A stretch of DNA of 64,000 nucleotides from Myxococcales bacterium (lineage in GTDB: Bacteria; Myxococcota_A; Polyangia; Nannocystales; Nannocystaceae), in assembly GCA_020633335.1 (NCBI GenBank), contig JACKDU010000008.1:372001-436000 (forward strand). The letters run 5' to 3'. The notes under the pieces were generated by a model. The model was given only the letters and a program-made list of their open reading frames with translations. It was not told where the DNA came from and did no database searches. Shown here piece after piece: positions 34,604 to 45,290 of this stretch (positions are counted from its first letter, which is position 1; the number at the start of each line of letters is the position of its first letter). Both the position numbers and the translations under genes were made by a program.

Positions 34604-35416
34604 GTGCTTCGGTCGGCCACTGCGGCTTTTCGCGCCTCCGCCTGCGCTCTCCTCGTCCTCCCGTTGATGATGGGCTGTCCGACGTCCTCTGGTGACGACG
34701 ACGGCGCGGAGACGAGCGCGAGCACCGGCGATGAGGTCTGCGATCGCTACGTCGCCTGCGTCGGCGAGGTCAAGCCGGCCGACCAGGGCGACGCGAGCGC
34801 CCGCCTCGGCGAGGGCGGGACGTGCTGGGACGCCGCGATCGACGCCCAGATGGCCTGCATCGACGAGTGCGTCAGCGGCCTCGGCGAGGCCCACCTCGAT
34901 TCGCCGGCGGTCGCGGCCTGCGAGCCGCCGAAGACCCTCAACGACGCGATCTTCGAGATCGGCGCGGCGGTCTTCGACCCGAACGACCCCTTCGCCGATC
35001 CGATGTGGGGGCCGCTCCAGGACGGCGACCCCCTCGAGATGGTCCTCGGCGGCCAGGGCCTCCTGATGTTCCCGATCGCGCTCCGCGGCGCCAACTTCGA
35101 GATCGCCGCCGACCCGACCGACTTCGACGACCCGAAGATGCCGAGGGTCGACATGTGGATGGACATCGAGGGCTACAACACCGGCGTCGCCGACCACTTC
35201 ACCCGCCTCTACAACTACCCGATCTCGTTCAAGCCGCTCACCGACGAGGTCGTCGAGTTCCTCTACATCGCCCTCATCGTCCCCGACGAGATCAGCGACC
35301 CCTACGTCCTCGACGGGCTCCCGGGGCACATCTGGATCGAGCTCCAGCCCTACCAGAAGTCGCCGATCGTCCGCGAGCTCGACGTCGAGATCGTCGTCGA
35401 CCAGCTGACGCTCTAG
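34604..35416 (+). CDS. Lipoprotein of unknown function
   Basis: About 270 residues from a GTG start; no in-frame ATG precedes the signal peptide (ALLVLPLMMGC). A short acidic/Ser linker follows. The first third has six cysteines (C-D-R-Y-V-A-C..C-W..C-I-D-E-C..C), a typical myxobacterial Cys-rich segment. The rest is a beta-rich domain with no recognised family. The start is the least certain part: the alternative ATG at 34596 is in another frame. The gene is 16 nt ahead of moaB but unlikely to be functionally linked. Confidence 0.6.
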   Translation: MLRSATAAFRASACALLVLPLMMGCPTSSGDDDGAETSASTGDEVCDRYVACVGEVKPADQGDASARLGEGGTCWDAAIDAQMACIDECVSGLGEAHLDSPAVAACEPPKTLNDAIFEIGAAVFDPNDPFADPMWGPLQDGDPLEMVLGGQGLLMFPIALRGANFEIAADPTDFDDPKMPRVDMWMDIEGYNTGVADHFTRLYNYPISFKPLTDEVVEFLYIALIVPDEISDPYVLDGLPGHIWIELQPYQKSPIVRELDVEIVVDQLTL

Positions 35417-35419
35417 CGG

Positions 35420-35425
35420 TAGCTT
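35420..35425 (+). promoter_or_regulatory. Candidate -10 box close to the moaB start (TAGCTT)
   Basis: TAGCTT lies 7 nt before the moaB ATG, and no Shine-Dalgarno sequence is present, although the upstream gene stops only 16 nt earlier. Weaker than the other members of this pattern. Confidence 0.2.
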
Positions 35426-35432
35426 CGCGGCG

Positions 35433-35957
35433 ATGGCCGAGCGCCCCTTCATCCCCGTCAACCTCGCGATCCTGACGATCTCCGACACCCGGACGCTCGA
35501 GACCGACCGCTCCGGCCAGCGCCTCGTCGATCGCCTGGGCGAGGCCGGCCACCGGATCGCCGCCCGGAAGATCGTCGCCGACGAGATCGAGGCGATCCGC
35601 GGCCGCCTCCGCGCCTGGATCGCCGACCCCGCGATCGACGTGGTGATCACCACCGGCGGCACCGGGGTGACCCCGCGCGACGTCACCCCGGAGGCGCTCG
35701 CGCCCCTGATCACCAAGCCGATCCCCGGCTTCGGCGAGCTCTTCCGCTGGCTCTCCTACGCCGAGATCGGCACCTCGACGGTCCAGAGCCGGGCCGAGGC
35801 CGCGCTCTGCGATCGCACCTACGTCTTCCTCCTGCCGGGCTCGCCGGGCGCCGTCACCACCGCGCTCGACAAGATCCTCCTGCAGCAGCTCGACAACCGC
35901 CACCGCCCCTGCAACTTCGTCGAGCTCCTCCCGCGGATCCGCGGCGAGGCGAGCTAG
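35433..35957 (+). CDS. moaB: Molybdenum cofactor biosynthesis protein MoaB
   Basis: 174 residues, the normal MoaB length. ILTISDTRT and the molybdopterin-binding VVITTGGTGVTPRDVTPEA near residues 68-86 are diagnostic of the MoaB/MogA fold; YVFLLPGSPGAV near residue 128 completes the site. MoaB adenylylates molybdopterin in organisms that lack MogA, before molybdenum insertion. No other moa/moe gene is in the window. Confidence 0.93.
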   Translation: MAERPFIPVNLAILTISDTRTLETDRSGQRLVDRLGEAGHRIAARKIVADEIEAIRGRLRAWIADPAIDVVITTGGTGVTPRDVTPEALAPLITKPIPGFGELFRWLSYAEIGTSTVQSRAEAALCDRTYVFLLPGSPGAVTTALDKILLQQLDNRHRPCNFVELLPRIRGEAS

Positions 35958-35962
35958 GCCAG

Positions 35963-36835
35963 CTAGGCCAGGCGCTGGCCGCTGACGATGTCGTAGACGT
36001 GCCCGGGGAGGGCGATCCGGAAGCCCGCCGCCTCGACCCGCGCGCGGTGCTCCTCGATGTTGTCCTCGTGGTGCATGAGGACCATCTTCTTCCGCACCGC
36101 CTCCGGCAGCCGCTCGAGGAGCGCGAAGAAGCCGTGCACCTGCCCCGGGTAGTCGACGAAGGTGCTGTCGTGGAAGAAGACCGAGGTGCGGGGCTCGATC
36201 GCCCGCAGGAAGTCGGGGTCGACCGTGCAATCGCCGCTCCACCAGGCGATCCGATCGTCGTCCTCGCTGATCGAGATCTCGAGGGAGCACGAGGGCTTGC
36301 CCGGGACGTGCTCGCTCTCGCGGGCGGTGATCCGGAGGCTGCCGCTCTCGAAGCCCTCGGCGTGGCGCCACGGGTTCGCCCGCGGCGCCTCGTGGGCGCT
36401 CGCGTCGATCACCTCGAAGAAGGTCGCCAGGGTCGCGTTCACCTTGGCGCCGCGCTCGTCACGCATGTAGCGGAGCGAGGGCGCGAGGGTCTCCCAGATC
36501 TCCTCGCGGACCGCCGAGTGGGCGATCAGCTTGGGGCCGCGGCGGCTCTCGAAGGTCGAGGCGACCCCGCCGTGGCTGTAGAAGTAGCGGACGAAGGCGA
36601 AGTCCTCGAGGCCGAAGACGTGGTCGCCGTGGACGTGGGTGATGATCTGCCCCTCGAAGTCGTGCCAGCGCATCCCCGCGGCGTGGATCTGGTCCGGGGC
36701 CTGGCGCCCGCAGTCGATCAGCCAGCGGGCCCCGTCGGCGAGGGTGAGGAGCGAGCAGGTCGTCCCGTAGCGCCGGGAGAAGGCGCCGCCAGCACCGAAG
36801 AAGCGCAGTGTTTGTCTCTGGGGTGCGATCGACAC
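35963..36835 (-). CDS. RNase Z-like MBL-fold metallo-hydrolase
   Basis: 290 residues from a GTG start. The zinc motif HVHGDH is near residue 67, a later WWSGDCTVD supplies the bridging Asp, and HHEDN and GHVYDI provide the C-terminal histidines. The N-terminus LRFFGAGGAFSRRYGTTCSLL matches the RNase Z/ElaC-type subgroup, but the exosite of true tRNase Z is not evident, so the substrate is open. It is downstream of cysS on the same strand (16-nt gap) and could be cotranscribed with it. Confidence 0.8.
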   Translation of the reverse strand: MSIAPQRQTLRFFGAGGAFSRRYGTTCSLLTLADGARWLIDCGRQAPDQIHAAGMRWHDFEGQIITHVHGDHVFGLEDFAFVRYFYSHGGVASTFESRRGPKLIAHSAVREEIWETLAPSLRYMRDERGAKVNATLATFFEVIDASAHEAPRANPWRHAEGFESGSLRITARESEHVPGKPSCSLEISISEDDDRIAWWSGDCTVDPDFLRAIEPRTSVFFHDSTFVDYPGQVHGFFALLERLPEAVRKKMVLMHHEDNIEEHRARVEAAGFRIALPGHVYDIVSGQRLA

Positions 36836-36851
36836 CGCGGGTCCGTTGCGG

Positions 36852-38462
<1,611 letters not shown>

Positions 38463-38490
38463 TTGGGCCCTTTGGGTGGCCCATAGTGCC

Positions 38491-39678
38491 TCACGCCTGC
38501 CGCCGACGCCACCACCAGGCCAGGCTCATCATGTTCCAGCCGACCACCAGCAGGACGCCGGCCCACATCAGCGGCGCCATCCACTGGGTCGACGGGGTCT
38601 CGCCGACCGCGATGAGGTAGCCCTCGGGGTCGACGCGGACCGGACGATCGAGGTGGACCTTGCGGATCGCGGCGGGCTCAAAGGTCAGGCGACCGTCCTC
38701 GAGGGGCCGCGGCACCAGGTGGTCGCCCTCGACCGCGAAGCCGGTGCTGGTGGTCGAGTCGCCGTAGACCAGGCGGAGGCGATCGCCGTCGCGATCGATC
38801 GACCCGGCGGGGAGGTAGTAGTTGGCGGTGGTCGGCAGGACGGCGACGCCGTAGCTCGCGTCGGGCTTCTCGGGGAGCTCCAGGCCCTCGCCGAGGCGGG
38901 CCTCGATCGCCGCCCGCTCGCCCGCCCCGATCCGGGCGAAGAGCTTGTAGAACGAGCCGTTGCTCTGCTTCTCCGGCCGGTAGTAGGGGACGCCGAGGGC
39001 CGAGACCGCGGCCTCGGCCGCCGCCAGCGAGCGGAAGGACGAGCGCCCGAGCTGGATCTGCGCGTCCGGGAGCTCGACGACGAGGCCGATCCGATCGTCG
39101 GCGCCGACCCGGAAGGACGCCCCCTCGACGTCGGTGATCGTCAGCGGCTGGCCGCCGGCGAGGGCGCTCATCAGGGCGTCGGCGGTCGCCTCGCGGCTCT
39201 GGGTGATCCCCTCGGCGTTGAAGAAGGACTCGACCCAGGGGTACATGCGGAGCTTGCCGAGGCGGCGCATCCGGCCCTCAAAGACCCCCTCGAACTGGTT
39301 CGGCGCCTGATCGGCGGTCCGATCGACGGCCGCGAAGAGGGCCCCGCCGCCCTCGACCACGCGGAGGTAGGAGACCACCCGCTCGTCGATCTTGAGGCGG
39401 GCCGCGTGCTGAATGTCAGGGGTGCCGCGGAGGACCACGTAGGCCTCGTCGAGGTCGTCCGGCAGGCCCTTCTCCATCAGCTCGGCCGCGCTCCCGAGAT
39501 CGCGCGGCTCGCTCCCCCGCAGCCAGTAGCGGAGGTCGCCGAACATGGTCACCAGGAGGTAGATCCCGAGCGCCGAGACCGCCAGGTCGACGACCGGTGA
39601 GCGCCGCCGGCGGGGCCGGGGTGCCTGGGACTCCTCGATGATCTCCTCGTGCTCGTCTCTCGGCTCGCTCACGGCCAC
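38491..39678 (-). CDS. Membrane protein with N- and C-terminal transmembrane helices, function unknown
   Basis: 395 residues. One transmembrane helix (VVDLAVSALGIYLLVTMFG, residues about 28-47) is near the N-terminus and a second (MWAGVLLVVGWNMMSLAWWW, about 370-390) near the C-terminus. The 320 residues between form a mixed alpha/beta region with duplicated-looking GR-x-S-F-R-S-L and V-x-L-x-x-A-x-I patterns; I know no family. An Arg-rich stretch before the first helix suggests a cytoplasmic N-terminus and so an external middle domain. It lies 28 nt upstream of cysS on the same strand. Confidence 0.65.
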   Translation of the reverse strand: MAVSEPRDEHEEIIEESQAPRPRRRRSPVVDLAVSALGIYLLVTMFGDLRYWLRGSEPRDLGSAAELMEKGLPDDLDEAYVVLRGTPDIQHAARLKIDERVVSYLRVVEGGGALFAAVDRTADQAPNQFEGVFEGRMRRLGKLRMYPWVESFFNAEGITQSREATADALMSALAGGQPLTITDVEGASFRVGADDRIGLVVELPDAQIQLGRSSFRSLAAAEAAVSALGVPYYRPEKQSNGSFYKLFARIGAGERAAIEARLGEGLELPEKPDASYGVAVLPTTANYYLPAGSIDRDGDRLRLVYGDSTTSTGFAVEGDHLVPRPLEDGRLTFEPAAIRKVHLDRPVRVDPEGYLIAVGETPSTQWMAPLMWAGVLLVVGWNMMSLAWWWRRRQA

Positions 39679-39754
39679 CTCGCTATATCACGACCCCCTG
39701 CAGGACCGACGGCGGCGGCAATTGTTCCCGCCTTGTTCCCGCCTTGTTCCCGGC

Positions 39755-42700
39755 TCACTCGCGGTAGACCAGGACCTCGCGGGTGGCCTCGACGCCGTCG
39801 CCGTCGCGGGCGGTGACGGTGATCCGGTTGCCGCCGGGCTGGAGGGGCACGGCGGCGGCGATCGACATCGCCCCGGCGGCCTCGCCCTCGCGGGCCGGGT
39901 TGGCCTGGAAGAAGACCTTGTCCTCGACCTGGGCGGGACCGACCGGCGCGACCGCGACCACGACGTCGCGGACCCGCCGCGGGTGGCGGGCGCTGGCGGT
40001 CACGGTGACGCTGGCCTCGCGGACGACGGTCGGCAGCGGGTCGATCGTGAGCGCCGGCGGGGCGATCAGGAGGGCCGGGCGCGCCGGCGGCGCGGACGCC
40101 TTGTCGCCCTTGCCCGCCTCCTCGGCGAGATCCGCTGGCACCCAGGCCCGCCGCCCGGGCTCGAGCTCGAGCGCCAGCCAGCCGCCGGCCCGGCCGACGG
40201 TGGCGATCACGGCGCCGCCGGCGAGCTCACCGAGGACCTCGGCCTTGCCATCCGCGCCGTTGTAGAGGCGCGCCCCCTCGTCCTTGATCCGGAAGCGCCC
40301 GGGGGCCGCCTCGAAGGCCGGCCGCTCGTCGACGATCCGCAGCTTGAGGCGCTGGCGGGCGGCCTCGCGGAGGTGGATGTCGGCGACCATGAGGTCGAGC
40401 TCGAGGGGCTTTTGGAGGTCGGGCGAGGCGTTGACCTCGACCCCGAAGGCGCCGCGGGACTCGGCGCCCGCGCCGATCTTGCCGAGCTCGGCGAAGCCCT
40501 CCTCGAGGAGCCCCTGGGCCCCCGACTTGTTGCGGAGGAGCGCTCGCACGGTCGCCGCCGCCGCCTCGCCGGTGTTGCGGGCGCGGACCGCCAGGAGCAC
40601 CCGCTCGCCCGGCTGGAGGACGCCGTCGCCGTTGCCCGCGACCGTGAAGGGCTCGCCGACCGCCGGCCCGGCCTCCTCCGGCCGCTGCGGCGCCTTGGCG
40701 ACCAGCGCCGGGTCGTCGACGATCCAGTAGTCGTAGGCGAGCGCCGAGCGCGGGCGGCCCGCGATCTCGAGGCGCACGCCGGCCTCGGCGTCGGGGGTCG
40801 GATCGGGCTCGCCGCTGTGGATCTGGACCTTGAGATCCTCGGCGAAGCGCGGGTGCCAGGGCATCACCTGGAGGCTGAGCTCGCGGCTCAGGCTCCCGCC
40901 CGCGGGGATCGTCCCGAGGAGGAGCTCGATCCCGTCGAGCTCGTCGTGGACGCACTCGGTGATCAGGTGGAGGCGCTCGGCCGGCGCGTCCCCCTGGTTG
41001 TCGACCTTGACCTTGAGGGTGAAGGGCGTACCGGCGTCGATCGGGCCCTTCTCGGCGATCTCGACGCTGGCCGCGAGCTTCGGCGCGCCGCCGGCGAGCG
41101 GGGCCCCCTCCCAATTGATCCGGGTCGCCCCGAGGCGGGCGACGATCTTCGCGTCCTCGCGGGCCGCGAGCTCGCCGCGGGCGCCCTCGACCGCCTTCCG
41201 CCGGCCGGCGCCGTCGCTCGCCCCGGCGCTCGCGAGCGCGAGCTCGCGGGCGATCTCCACCTCGGGATCGCTGAGGTAGTCGGACTCGCCCTCGGCGAGC
41301 GCCCGCGCCTCGAGGAGGTAGCGGAGGATCGCCTTGTCGACCGGCGCCTCGGCGATCGCCGGATCGTGGCGCGCGGACGGGAGGTGGGCGACCTGCGAGC
41401 GCTCGCGCTCCCGCTCGAAGCGCTCGAGGTCGTAGTAGCGGGCGATCCCCGGGATCTCGGTGAGCTCGACCGGGTAGAGGACGAGGTCGGGCTCGACCCC
41501 GACCGTCTGGATCCGCTGATCGCCAGCGACCTGGTACTCGGCGACCGTCAGCTTGAGCGCGAGCTCGCGGCCGTAGGGGGCGAGCGGCTTGAGCATCTGG
41601 ACGGTGCCCTTGCCGAAGGAGCGGCGGCCGACGACGACGCCGCGGCCGAGCGAGCGGAGGGTGCCGCTGACGATCTCCGAGGCCGACGCCGCCTCCTCGT
41701 CGACCATCGCCACCACCCCGACCTCGGGCCCGAGGAGCACCTCGGGCTTGGCCGCCTCCGACTCCCGGCCGATCGCCGAGCGGACGATCACCAGCTCGCC
41801 CTCGCTGATCAGGAGATCGAGGACGGCGATCGCCTGGGTGAGGAGGCCGCCGGTGTTGCCCCGGAGGTCGAAGACCAGGCCCTTGAGCGGCGCCTCGCCC
41901 TGCATCGCCTTGATCGCCGCCGCCGCCTGCTCGCCGGTGTTCTCCTGGAAGGTGGTGATCCGGAGGTAGGCGACGTCGCCGGGGAGGCGGGCCGAGAGGA
42001 CGCTCTCGACGTGGATGATCTGGCGGGTGATGGTGATCGTCAGGAGCTTGTCGCCGCGGCGGACCTTGAGCTCGACCTCGGTGTCGACCGGCCCGCGGAG
42101 CAGCGTCTGAGCGTCGGCGGCGCTCATGTTGACCGTCGACTCCTTGCCGATCTGAATGATCAGGTCGCCGCCCTGGAGGCCGGCGGCCTCGGCCGGCGAC
42201 TTCGGGAGCACCCGCATCACCCGGATCCGCCGCTCCTCGACGACGATCTCCGCGCCGATCCCGCCAAATTGCCCCTTGGTGCGGATCCCGAGGTCGCTGC
42301 GCTCCTCCGGCGTGAGCAGGATCGTGTGCGGGTCGAGGGGGGCGAGGAAGCCGTTGATCGCCGCGTACTCGAGGCGGTGGAGCGCCTCCTCGTCCTCGAG
42401 GTCGAGGTGATCGCGGGCGAAGATGAGGACCTTCTCGAGGACCCTGGAGGCGTCGATAAGGGTCGGGATCTCGCCGATCTCGAGGTCCTCGCTCTCGCCG
42501 CCGACGGTCACCCGGATCTTTTGATCGTCGATGAGCTCGGCGAAGAGCTCCGGGGTGTGGAGGCTGAGGTCGTGGAGGGCCCAGCGGAGCTGCCCCCGGG
42601 GATCGAAGCGATCCTTGTCGAAGTACTCCTCCTGGACCGAGAAGGCCGACCAGACCAGGAGGGGGAATTCGCGGTCCTTGAGGAGGGCCTCGAGGTCGGC

Positions 42701-42823
42701 CTTGGCCTCCTCGGCGACCGCCGGGGAATCGCCGCCCGGGGTCGGCGCGTCCCCGGAGCAGGCCAGCGCCGCCCCCCAGAGCCAGGTGACCACGAGGGCA
42801 GAGGGGAGCCGTCGGCGACGCAT
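39755..42823 (-). CDS. S41 (CtpA-like) PDZ protease lipoprotein with very long C-terminal extension
   Basis: 1022 residues, roughly twice a typical CtpA. The N-terminus (LVVTWLWGAALAC) is a lipoprotein signal with Cys22. A PDZ domain (about 188-270) begins GIGAEIVVEERRIRVMRVLPKSPAEAAGL. The protease domain has catalytic Ser380 in the S-A-S-E-I stretch and Lys405 in SFGKG, 25 residues apart as in E. coli Prc. The last 500 residues are Ig-like strands plus an SH3-like module (ARLYNGADGKAEVLGELAGG..GWLALEL). It probably processes envelope proteins outside the inner membrane. A TATCCT box lies 8 nt before the start; the open frame continues upstream but only as low-complexity sequence. Confidence 0.88.
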   Translation of the reverse strand: MRRRRLPSALVVTWLWGAALACSGDAPTPGGDSPAVAEEAKADLEALLKDREFPLLVWSAFSVQEEYFDKDRFDPRGQLRWALHDLSLHTPELFAELIDDQKIRVTVGGESEDLEIGEIPTLIDASRVLEKVLIFARDHLDLEDEEALHRLEYAAINGFLAPLDPHTILLTPEERSDLGIRTKGQFGGIGAEIVVEERRIRVMRVLPKSPAEAAGLQGGDLIIQIGKESTVNMSAADAQTLLRGPVDTEVELKVRRGDKLLTITITRQIIHVESVLSARLPGDVAYLRITTFQENTGEQAAAAIKAMQGEAPLKGLVFDLRGNTGGLLTQAIAVLDLLISEGELVIVRSAIGRESEAAKPEVLLGPEVGVVAMVDEEAASASEIVSGTLRSLGRGVVVGRRSFGKGTVQMLKPLAPYGRELALKLTVAEYQVAGDQRIQTVGVEPDLVLYPVELTEIPGIARYYDLERFERERERSQVAHLPSARHDPAIAEAPVDKAILRYLLEARALAEGESDYLSDPEVEIARELALASAGASDGAGRRKAVEGARGELAAREDAKIVARLGATRINWEGAPLAGGAPKLAASVEIAEKGPIDAGTPFTLKVKVDNQGDAPAERLHLITECVHDELDGIELLLGTIPAGGSLSRELSLQVMPWHPRFAEDLKVQIHSGEPDPTPDAEAGVRLEIAGRPRSALAYDYWIVDDPALVAKAPQRPEEAGPAVGEPFTVAGNGDGVLQPGERVLLAVRARNTGEAAAATVRALLRNKSGAQGLLEEGFAELGKIGAGAESRGAFGVEVNASPDLQKPLELDLMVADIHLREAARQRLKLRIVDERPAFEAAPGRFRIKDEGARLYNGADGKAEVLGELAGGAVIATVGRAGGWLALELEPGRRAWVPADLAEEAGKGDKASAPPARPALLIAPPALTIDPLPTVVREASVTVTASARHPRRVRDVVVAVAPVGPAQVEDKVFFQANPAREGEAAGAMSIAAAVPLQPGGNRITVTARDGDGVEATREVLVYRE

Positions 42824-42831
42824 GGGCCGGA

Positions 42832-42837
42832 AGGATA
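42832..42837 (-). promoter_or_regulatory. Candidate -10 box close to the S41 protease start (TATCCT, minus strand)
   Basis: TATCCT on the minus strand is 8 nt before the ATG at 42823, the same box and spacing as upstream of the RCC1 gene; there is no Shine-Dalgarno sequence between. Confidence 0.3.
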
Positions 42838-42982
42838 ACGCGGCTGTGGCGCGCGGGCTCTTTCTATCTTTCGTGTCATCGACTCTACAAAGAGACTCAA
42901 AACCCCACATCGTGGCCACCAAAGGCCCTGAGATTCCAAGGCCCGGAGCCTGGCACGGGAATCGCTTGTCAAGTTTTCTGCC

Positions 42983-43474
42983 TTGCGAGCACACCTCCTT
43001 GCAGCCGTCCTCATCGCGCCCCTCGCCGGGTGCGTCGACGCCCCCCTCACCCCAGCGCACCTCGACCCCGACGGCCAGCTCCACGGCGTCCGGATGGCCC
43101 AGGGCGCCTTCGCCGCGCAGACCGCCGAGGCCAGCCAGGCCGCCGTCCAGATCACCGCGGTCCTGGCGACCCAGCCCGACGGCCTCCTGGCCGACGCCGC
43201 CGCCTTCACCCCGAGCGCCGAGGCGGTCTACCTCCACCTCCGCGCCGATCGCCTGGCGAGCCCGCGCCCCGTCACCTTCGTCTGGACCCACGGCGATCAG
43301 CGCGAGGAGGTCGAGGGCCTCCTCGCCCCGAGCACCACGCTGACGATGGCCGCGAGCCACCACCTCGACGCCGAGAGCGTCGGCACCTGGAAGGTCGAGA
43401 TCCTCGGCGAGGCCGTCGAGGACGGCTCGCAGCCGACCCTCTTTGAGCGCGAGTTCTATGTCCTGAACGAGTAG
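42983..43474 (+). CDS. Small lipoprotein with DUF2914-like domain
   Basis: 163 residues from a TTG; no ATG or GTG suits the frame. Signal LLAAVLIAPLAGC, lipidated Cys17. The domain from residue 75 on (AVYLHLRADRL..PVTFVWTHGDQREEV, then GTWKVEILGE and LFEREFYVL) has the strand pattern of DUF2914 domains: a W-x-H/R-x-G block followed by G-x-W-x-V and a final F-x-V. The role is unknown. It is followed by a strong intrinsic terminator. Confidence 0.7.
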   Translation: MRAHLLAAVLIAPLAGCVDAPLTPAHLDPDGQLHGVRMAQGAFAAQTAEASQAAVQITAVLATQPDGLLADAAAFTPSAEAVYLHLRADRLASPRPVTFVWTHGDQREEVEGLLAPSTTLTMAASHHLDAESVGTWKVEILGEAVEDGSQPTLFEREFYVLNE

Positions 43475-43495
43475 ATCCCCCCTTGGTCGAGTCGT

Positions 43496-43533
43496 CGAGC
43501 GCTCACGGTCCGCCGTGAGCGCTCGTTTTTTTT
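43496..43533 (+). terminator. Intrinsic transcription terminator
   Basis: A perfect 13-bp stem (CGAGCGCTCACGG with CCGTGAGCGCTCG, 43496-43508 and 43513-43525) with a TCCG loop is followed by eight T residues. It lies 22 nt after the stop of the DUF2914-like gene. This is the clearest terminator in the window. Confidence 0.93.
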
Positions 43534-43629
43534 CGCGGGCCGCGATCGACGCTCGCTCCCGCGGGCGCGCGCGCGCGGGAGCGCGGCCGTTTTTCCGAGA
43601 GTCGGCTAGACCTGCCCCCCCCTTGCCCG

Positions 43630-43635
43630 TAGCAT
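43630..43635 (+). promoter_or_regulatory. Candidate -10 box close to the terB-like start (TAGCAT)
   Basis: TAGCAT lies 8 nt before the ATG at 43644; no Shine-Dalgarno sequence is visible in between. Confidence 0.25.
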
Positions 43636-43643
43636 TCCGGACC

Positions 43644-44021
43644 ATGGCAGCGGAAACAGCCGGTCTTTCCCCCGAGGAGGTCGAGATCTTCGCCCGCGGG
43701 CTCTATCACCTCGCCAGCGTCGATGGCATCGCCGAGCGCGAGGCCGACCTGATCGCCGAGTTCCTCCGGGACACCTCGTCGACCCTGACCCTCGAGGACC
43801 TCAAGGGCACCAGCTTCAACCCGATCGAAGCAGCCCAGGCGCTCGAGGCGAGCTACCTCCGGCGGATCTTCGTCAAGGCGGCGATCGCCCTGGTCAAGGC
43901 CGACGGGATCTTCAGCGACGCCGAGCGCCGCGCCCTCGGCGAGATCGCCGACGTCTTCGGCCTCTCGAACGCCGACTTCGGCGACCTCGAGCAGCAGGCG
44001 ACCCGCGAGCTCATCGTCTGA
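43644..44021 (+). CDS. TerB-like protein (tellurite-resistance TerB family)
   Basis: 125 residues, all alpha-helical. YHLASVDGIAEREADLIAEFL and VALVKADGIFSDAERRALGEIADVFGL are the two duplicated D-G-x-x-x-x-x-E acidic segments of the TerB/DjlA-N fold, which binds metal and membranes. I placed the start at the ATG at 43644, after the terminator; the open frame upstream runs through the terminator hairpin. The SPFH-SHOCT gene is next (86-nt gap). TerB-type proteins often accompany envelope-stress systems. Confidence 0.78.
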   Translation: MAAETAGLSPEEVEIFARGLYHLASVDGIAEREADLIAEFLRDTSSTLTLEDLKGTSFNPIEAAQALEASYLRRIFVKAAIALVKADGIFSDAERRALGEIADVFGLSNADFGDLEQQATRELIV

Positions 44022-44107
44022 GCCGGCCGGTCCAGGCCAGTCCAGGGCCTCCCCTCCCCTCCCCCCGATCGTCCAACCCAGCAAGCCAGCAAGAGAGCAG
44101 CGACGCC

Positions 44108-45262
44108 ATGGGACTTCTGAGCTTCATCAAGAGCCAGCTCATCGACATCATCGAGTGGCTCGACGACTCCAACTACACCCTCGTCTACCGCTTCCCGGAC
44201 GAGGACCACGAGATCAAGAACGGCGCCAAGCTGATCTGTCGCGAGAACCAGGCCGCGATCCTGATCAACGAGGGCCAGCTCGCCGACATCTTCGGGCCCG
44301 GCACCCACACCCTCTCGACCCAGAACCTGCCGGTGCTCTCGCGCCTCAAGGGCTGGAAGTACGGCTTCGAGAGCCCCTTCAAGGTCGAGGTCTACTTCGT
44401 CAACCTCCGGCAGTACATCGATCAGAAGTGGGGGACCTCGAACCCCGTGCTGATCCGTGACCCGGAGTTCGCGGTCGGCAACCGCCCGGGGCGCGTCCGG
44501 GTCCGCGCCTTCGGCTCCTACAACTTCCGGATCGGCAACCCCGGCGTCTTCTTCAAGGAGATCGTCGGCACCCAGGGGCTCACCACCTCCGACGAGATCA
44601 CCGGCTACCTCAAGCGCCTCCTGGTCTCGAAGTTCACCCAGGCGGCCGGCGCCTCCGAGCTCAGCGTCGCCGACATGGCCGCCCACTACAGCGTCCTCGA
44701 GGACGCGGTGAAGAAGCAGATCGCCGAGGAGTTCGCCAAGTACGGGCTCCTCCTCACCTCCTTCGTCATCGAGAACATCTCGCTGCCGCCGGAGGTCGAG
44801 AAGGCGCTCGACGCCGCCGCCGCGCAGTCGGCCCGCGGGGTCGACAACACGATGGCCTGGGAGGGCATGCAGGTGATGCGCGAGGCGGCCCGCAACCCGG
44901 GCTCGGGCTCGGGGGCGATGAACGCCGGCATGGGCATGGGCATGGGCGTCGGCATGGGCTCGATGATGGGCAACATGATGCAGGGGATGATGCAGCCGCA
45001 GGGCTACCCCCAACACCCCGGCTACCCGCCGCCCGGCTACCAGGGCTACCCGCCGCAGCAGGGCTACCCCCCGCCCGGCTACCCGCCGCAGCCCGGCTAC
45101 GGCCAGCAGCCGCCCCAGCAGCCCCAGCAGCAGCAGGCGCCCGCGCCCGCCGACAACAGCCTCGAGGGCAAGCTCCTCAAGCTCAAGGCGGCCTTCGACG
45201 CCGGCCTCCTCACCGAGGACGAGTTCAAGGCGAAGAAGATGCAGCTCCTCGACGCCTTCTAG
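44108..45262 (+). CDS. SPFH-domain protein with SHOCT tail (virion core protein-like, YdjI type)
   Basis: 384 residues. The first 250 are an SPFH-like module of the YdjI/COG4260 group (LICRENQAAILINEGQLADIFGPGTHTLST near residue 45, then RVRAFGSYNFRI). A Met/Gly-rich segment and a Pro-Gly-Tyr-Gln low-complexity stretch (GYPPPGYP repeats, about 300-345) follow. The last 32 residues (LEGKLLKLKAAFDAGLLTEDEFKAKKMQLL) are a SHOCT oligomerisation motif. Such proteins form membrane-associated assemblies in stress responses. The neighbouring TerB gene supports an envelope role. A hairpin terminator follows at 45291. Confidence 0.85.
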   Translation: MGLLSFIKSQLIDIIEWLDDSNYTLVYRFPDEDHEIKNGAKLICRENQAAILINEGQLADIFGPGTHTLSTQNLPVLSRLKGWKYGFESPFKVEVYFVNLRQYIDQKWGTSNPVLIRDPEFAVGNRPGRVRVRAFGSYNFRIGNPGVFFKEIVGTQGLTTSDEITGYLKRLLVSKFTQAAGASELSVADMAAHYSVLEDAVKKQIAEEFAKYGLLLTSFVIENISLPPEVEKALDAAAAQSARGVDNTMAWEGMQVMREAARNPGSGSGAMNAGMGMGMGVGMGSMMGNMMQGMMQPQGYPQHPGYPPPGYQGYPPQQGYPPPGYPPQPGYGQQPPQQPQQQQAPAPADNSLEGKLLKLKAAFDAGLLTEDEFKAKKMQLLDAF

Positions 45263-45290
45263 GCGACGCGTAGCCGCTCAGAATCAGACG

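Noticed and set aside
39638..42838. A 1066-codon open frame on the plus strand
   Set aside because: It is antisense to the S41 protease, whose PDZ and catalytic motifs are plain on the minus strand.
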